Source: Physcomitrium patens
Lineage: Eukaryota; Streptophyta; Bryopsida; Funariales; Funariaceae
DNA: 64,000 bases
NCBI RefSeq assembly: GCF_000002425.4
Contig: NC_037256.1
Location: forward strand, 1,768,051 to 1,832,050
Direction: 5' to 3'
Position 1 is the first letter of the stretch. Each line of letters begins with the position of its first letter. Below the pieces are notes generated by a model. That model saw nothing but the letters and a program-made list of their open reading frames with translations. It was not told the DNA's origin and ran no database searches. Both the position numbers and the translations under genes were made by a program. This document shows, piece by piece, positions 63,539-64,000 of the stretch.

Positions 63539-64000
63539 AGCTACTTCGAAGAAAATACCATTCCCCCCTTGTTACATTTGCAGTATAAAGAAAGACTCCC
63601 AATTCCACAGCTGTAACAATCTGCGGTGGAGCTCGCCATTAACTTTCAGAACTTGTGACACATGAAACCACATTCTCAAGGACGTGTCCTTCTCACACAT
63701 GTCCAATCCCACCCCATACTTCATATAAACAGATATTTGTCTGCCACTTCAACAGCAACAAAGCACCTCACTTTCATAAATTGGTCGACGTCACTGATCC
63801 TGATAATATTCGTAAAGAGGAATCATGTCTGTCTTCTTGCTGGGTATCAAAGAAGCGATAAACACATGAACTTTTGGTGGGAAGTCCCGCGGAGCTAGTG
63901 AGTCCTCAGCCCCTGGTTGTGGCTTCCGCTGCAACGGCAATTGAGCCAACTTCTGGCAGGCTCTTCTCTCCAAGCACCAATTCCATCTTATGGCAACCTA
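63539..64000 (-). promoter_or_regulatory. 5' flank/UTR of the F-box/kelch gene
   Basis: GC-balanced sequence running to the window edge. It contains a complete 26-codon frame at 63986-63906 on the minus strand, starting MELVLGEKSLPEVGS and ending in TGA, which could be an upstream ORF if the transcript starts beyond 63986. No TATA element could be assigned. Confidence 0.35.
63906..63986 (-). CDS. possible upstream ORF, 26 codons
   Basis: ATG to TGA on the minus strand, MELVLGEKSLPEVGSIAVAA plus six residues, ending about 370 bases before the F-box/kelch ATG. It could be a regulatory uORF or a chance frame; nothing else supports it. Confidence 0.2.
   Translation of the reverse strand: MELVLGEKSLPEVGSIAVAAEATTRG

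Noticed and set aside
63655..63898. Plus-strand ORFs upstream of the F-box/kelch gene
   Set aside because: Overlapping chance frames opposite the F-box 5' region, without motifs.

Overview
This is nuclear DNA of a land plant. Compact, intron-rich genes with GC-balanced exons sit in very AT-rich intergenic DNA full of microsatellites and decayed Ty3/gypsy retrotransposons. The four recognisable gene families are a DEMETER/ROS1-type 5-methylcytosine DNA glycosylase, a FAM114 (DUF719) protein, SEC16 and an F-box/kelch protein. This gene content, with long AT-rich gypsy-derived spacers, fits a non-seed plant such as a moss, but the lineage is an inference. I saw no bacterial-type features, no CRISPR array and no tRNA or rRNA gene.

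Layout: (1) 1-2404, minus strand: N-terminal half of a DEMETER-like glycosylase, cut by the left window edge, with a GC-balanced 5' region to about 4.5 kb. (2) 4.5-9.5 kb: AT-rich spacer with tandem repeats. (3) 9.6-15.7 kb: a small uncertain ORF, a 28-bp inverted repeat, then a nine-exon FAM114 gene. (4) 15.7-20.4 kb: AT-rich spacer with one GC-rich island and a 208-bp foldback MITE. (5) 21180-31501 and 41016-51336: two nearly identical 10.3-kb arms of a giant inverted duplication, each with a complete 13-exon SEC16 gene (1420 aa). The two genes converge on a unique 9.5-kb spacer. (6) The spacer holds decayed gypsy fragments (RT/RNase H, integrase C-terminus, chromodomain) and an 11-bp-period array. 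(7) 51.3-52.9 kb: promoter region of the right SEC16 copy, a ten-unit 22-bp minisatellite and a second MITE copy. (8) 52.9-59.9 kb: extremely AT-rich DNA. (9) 60.0-60.8 kb: coding-like fragments of an unrecognised gene. (10) 61.8-63.5 kb, minus strand: a three-exon F-box/kelch gene (436 aa).

The main observation is the SEC16 inverted duplication. Every difference I found between the arms lies in an intron or 3' flank; the exon translations are identical. The duplication starts only about 194 bp upstream of the start codon, so the two genes have different upstream regions. On the right arm the breakpoint falls at the AG of a predicted 5'-UTR intron acceptor. SEC16 organises ER exit sites, and animal FAM114 proteins have been linked to Rab2/Golgi, so two neighbouring genes touch the early secretory pathway. 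That may be coincidence.
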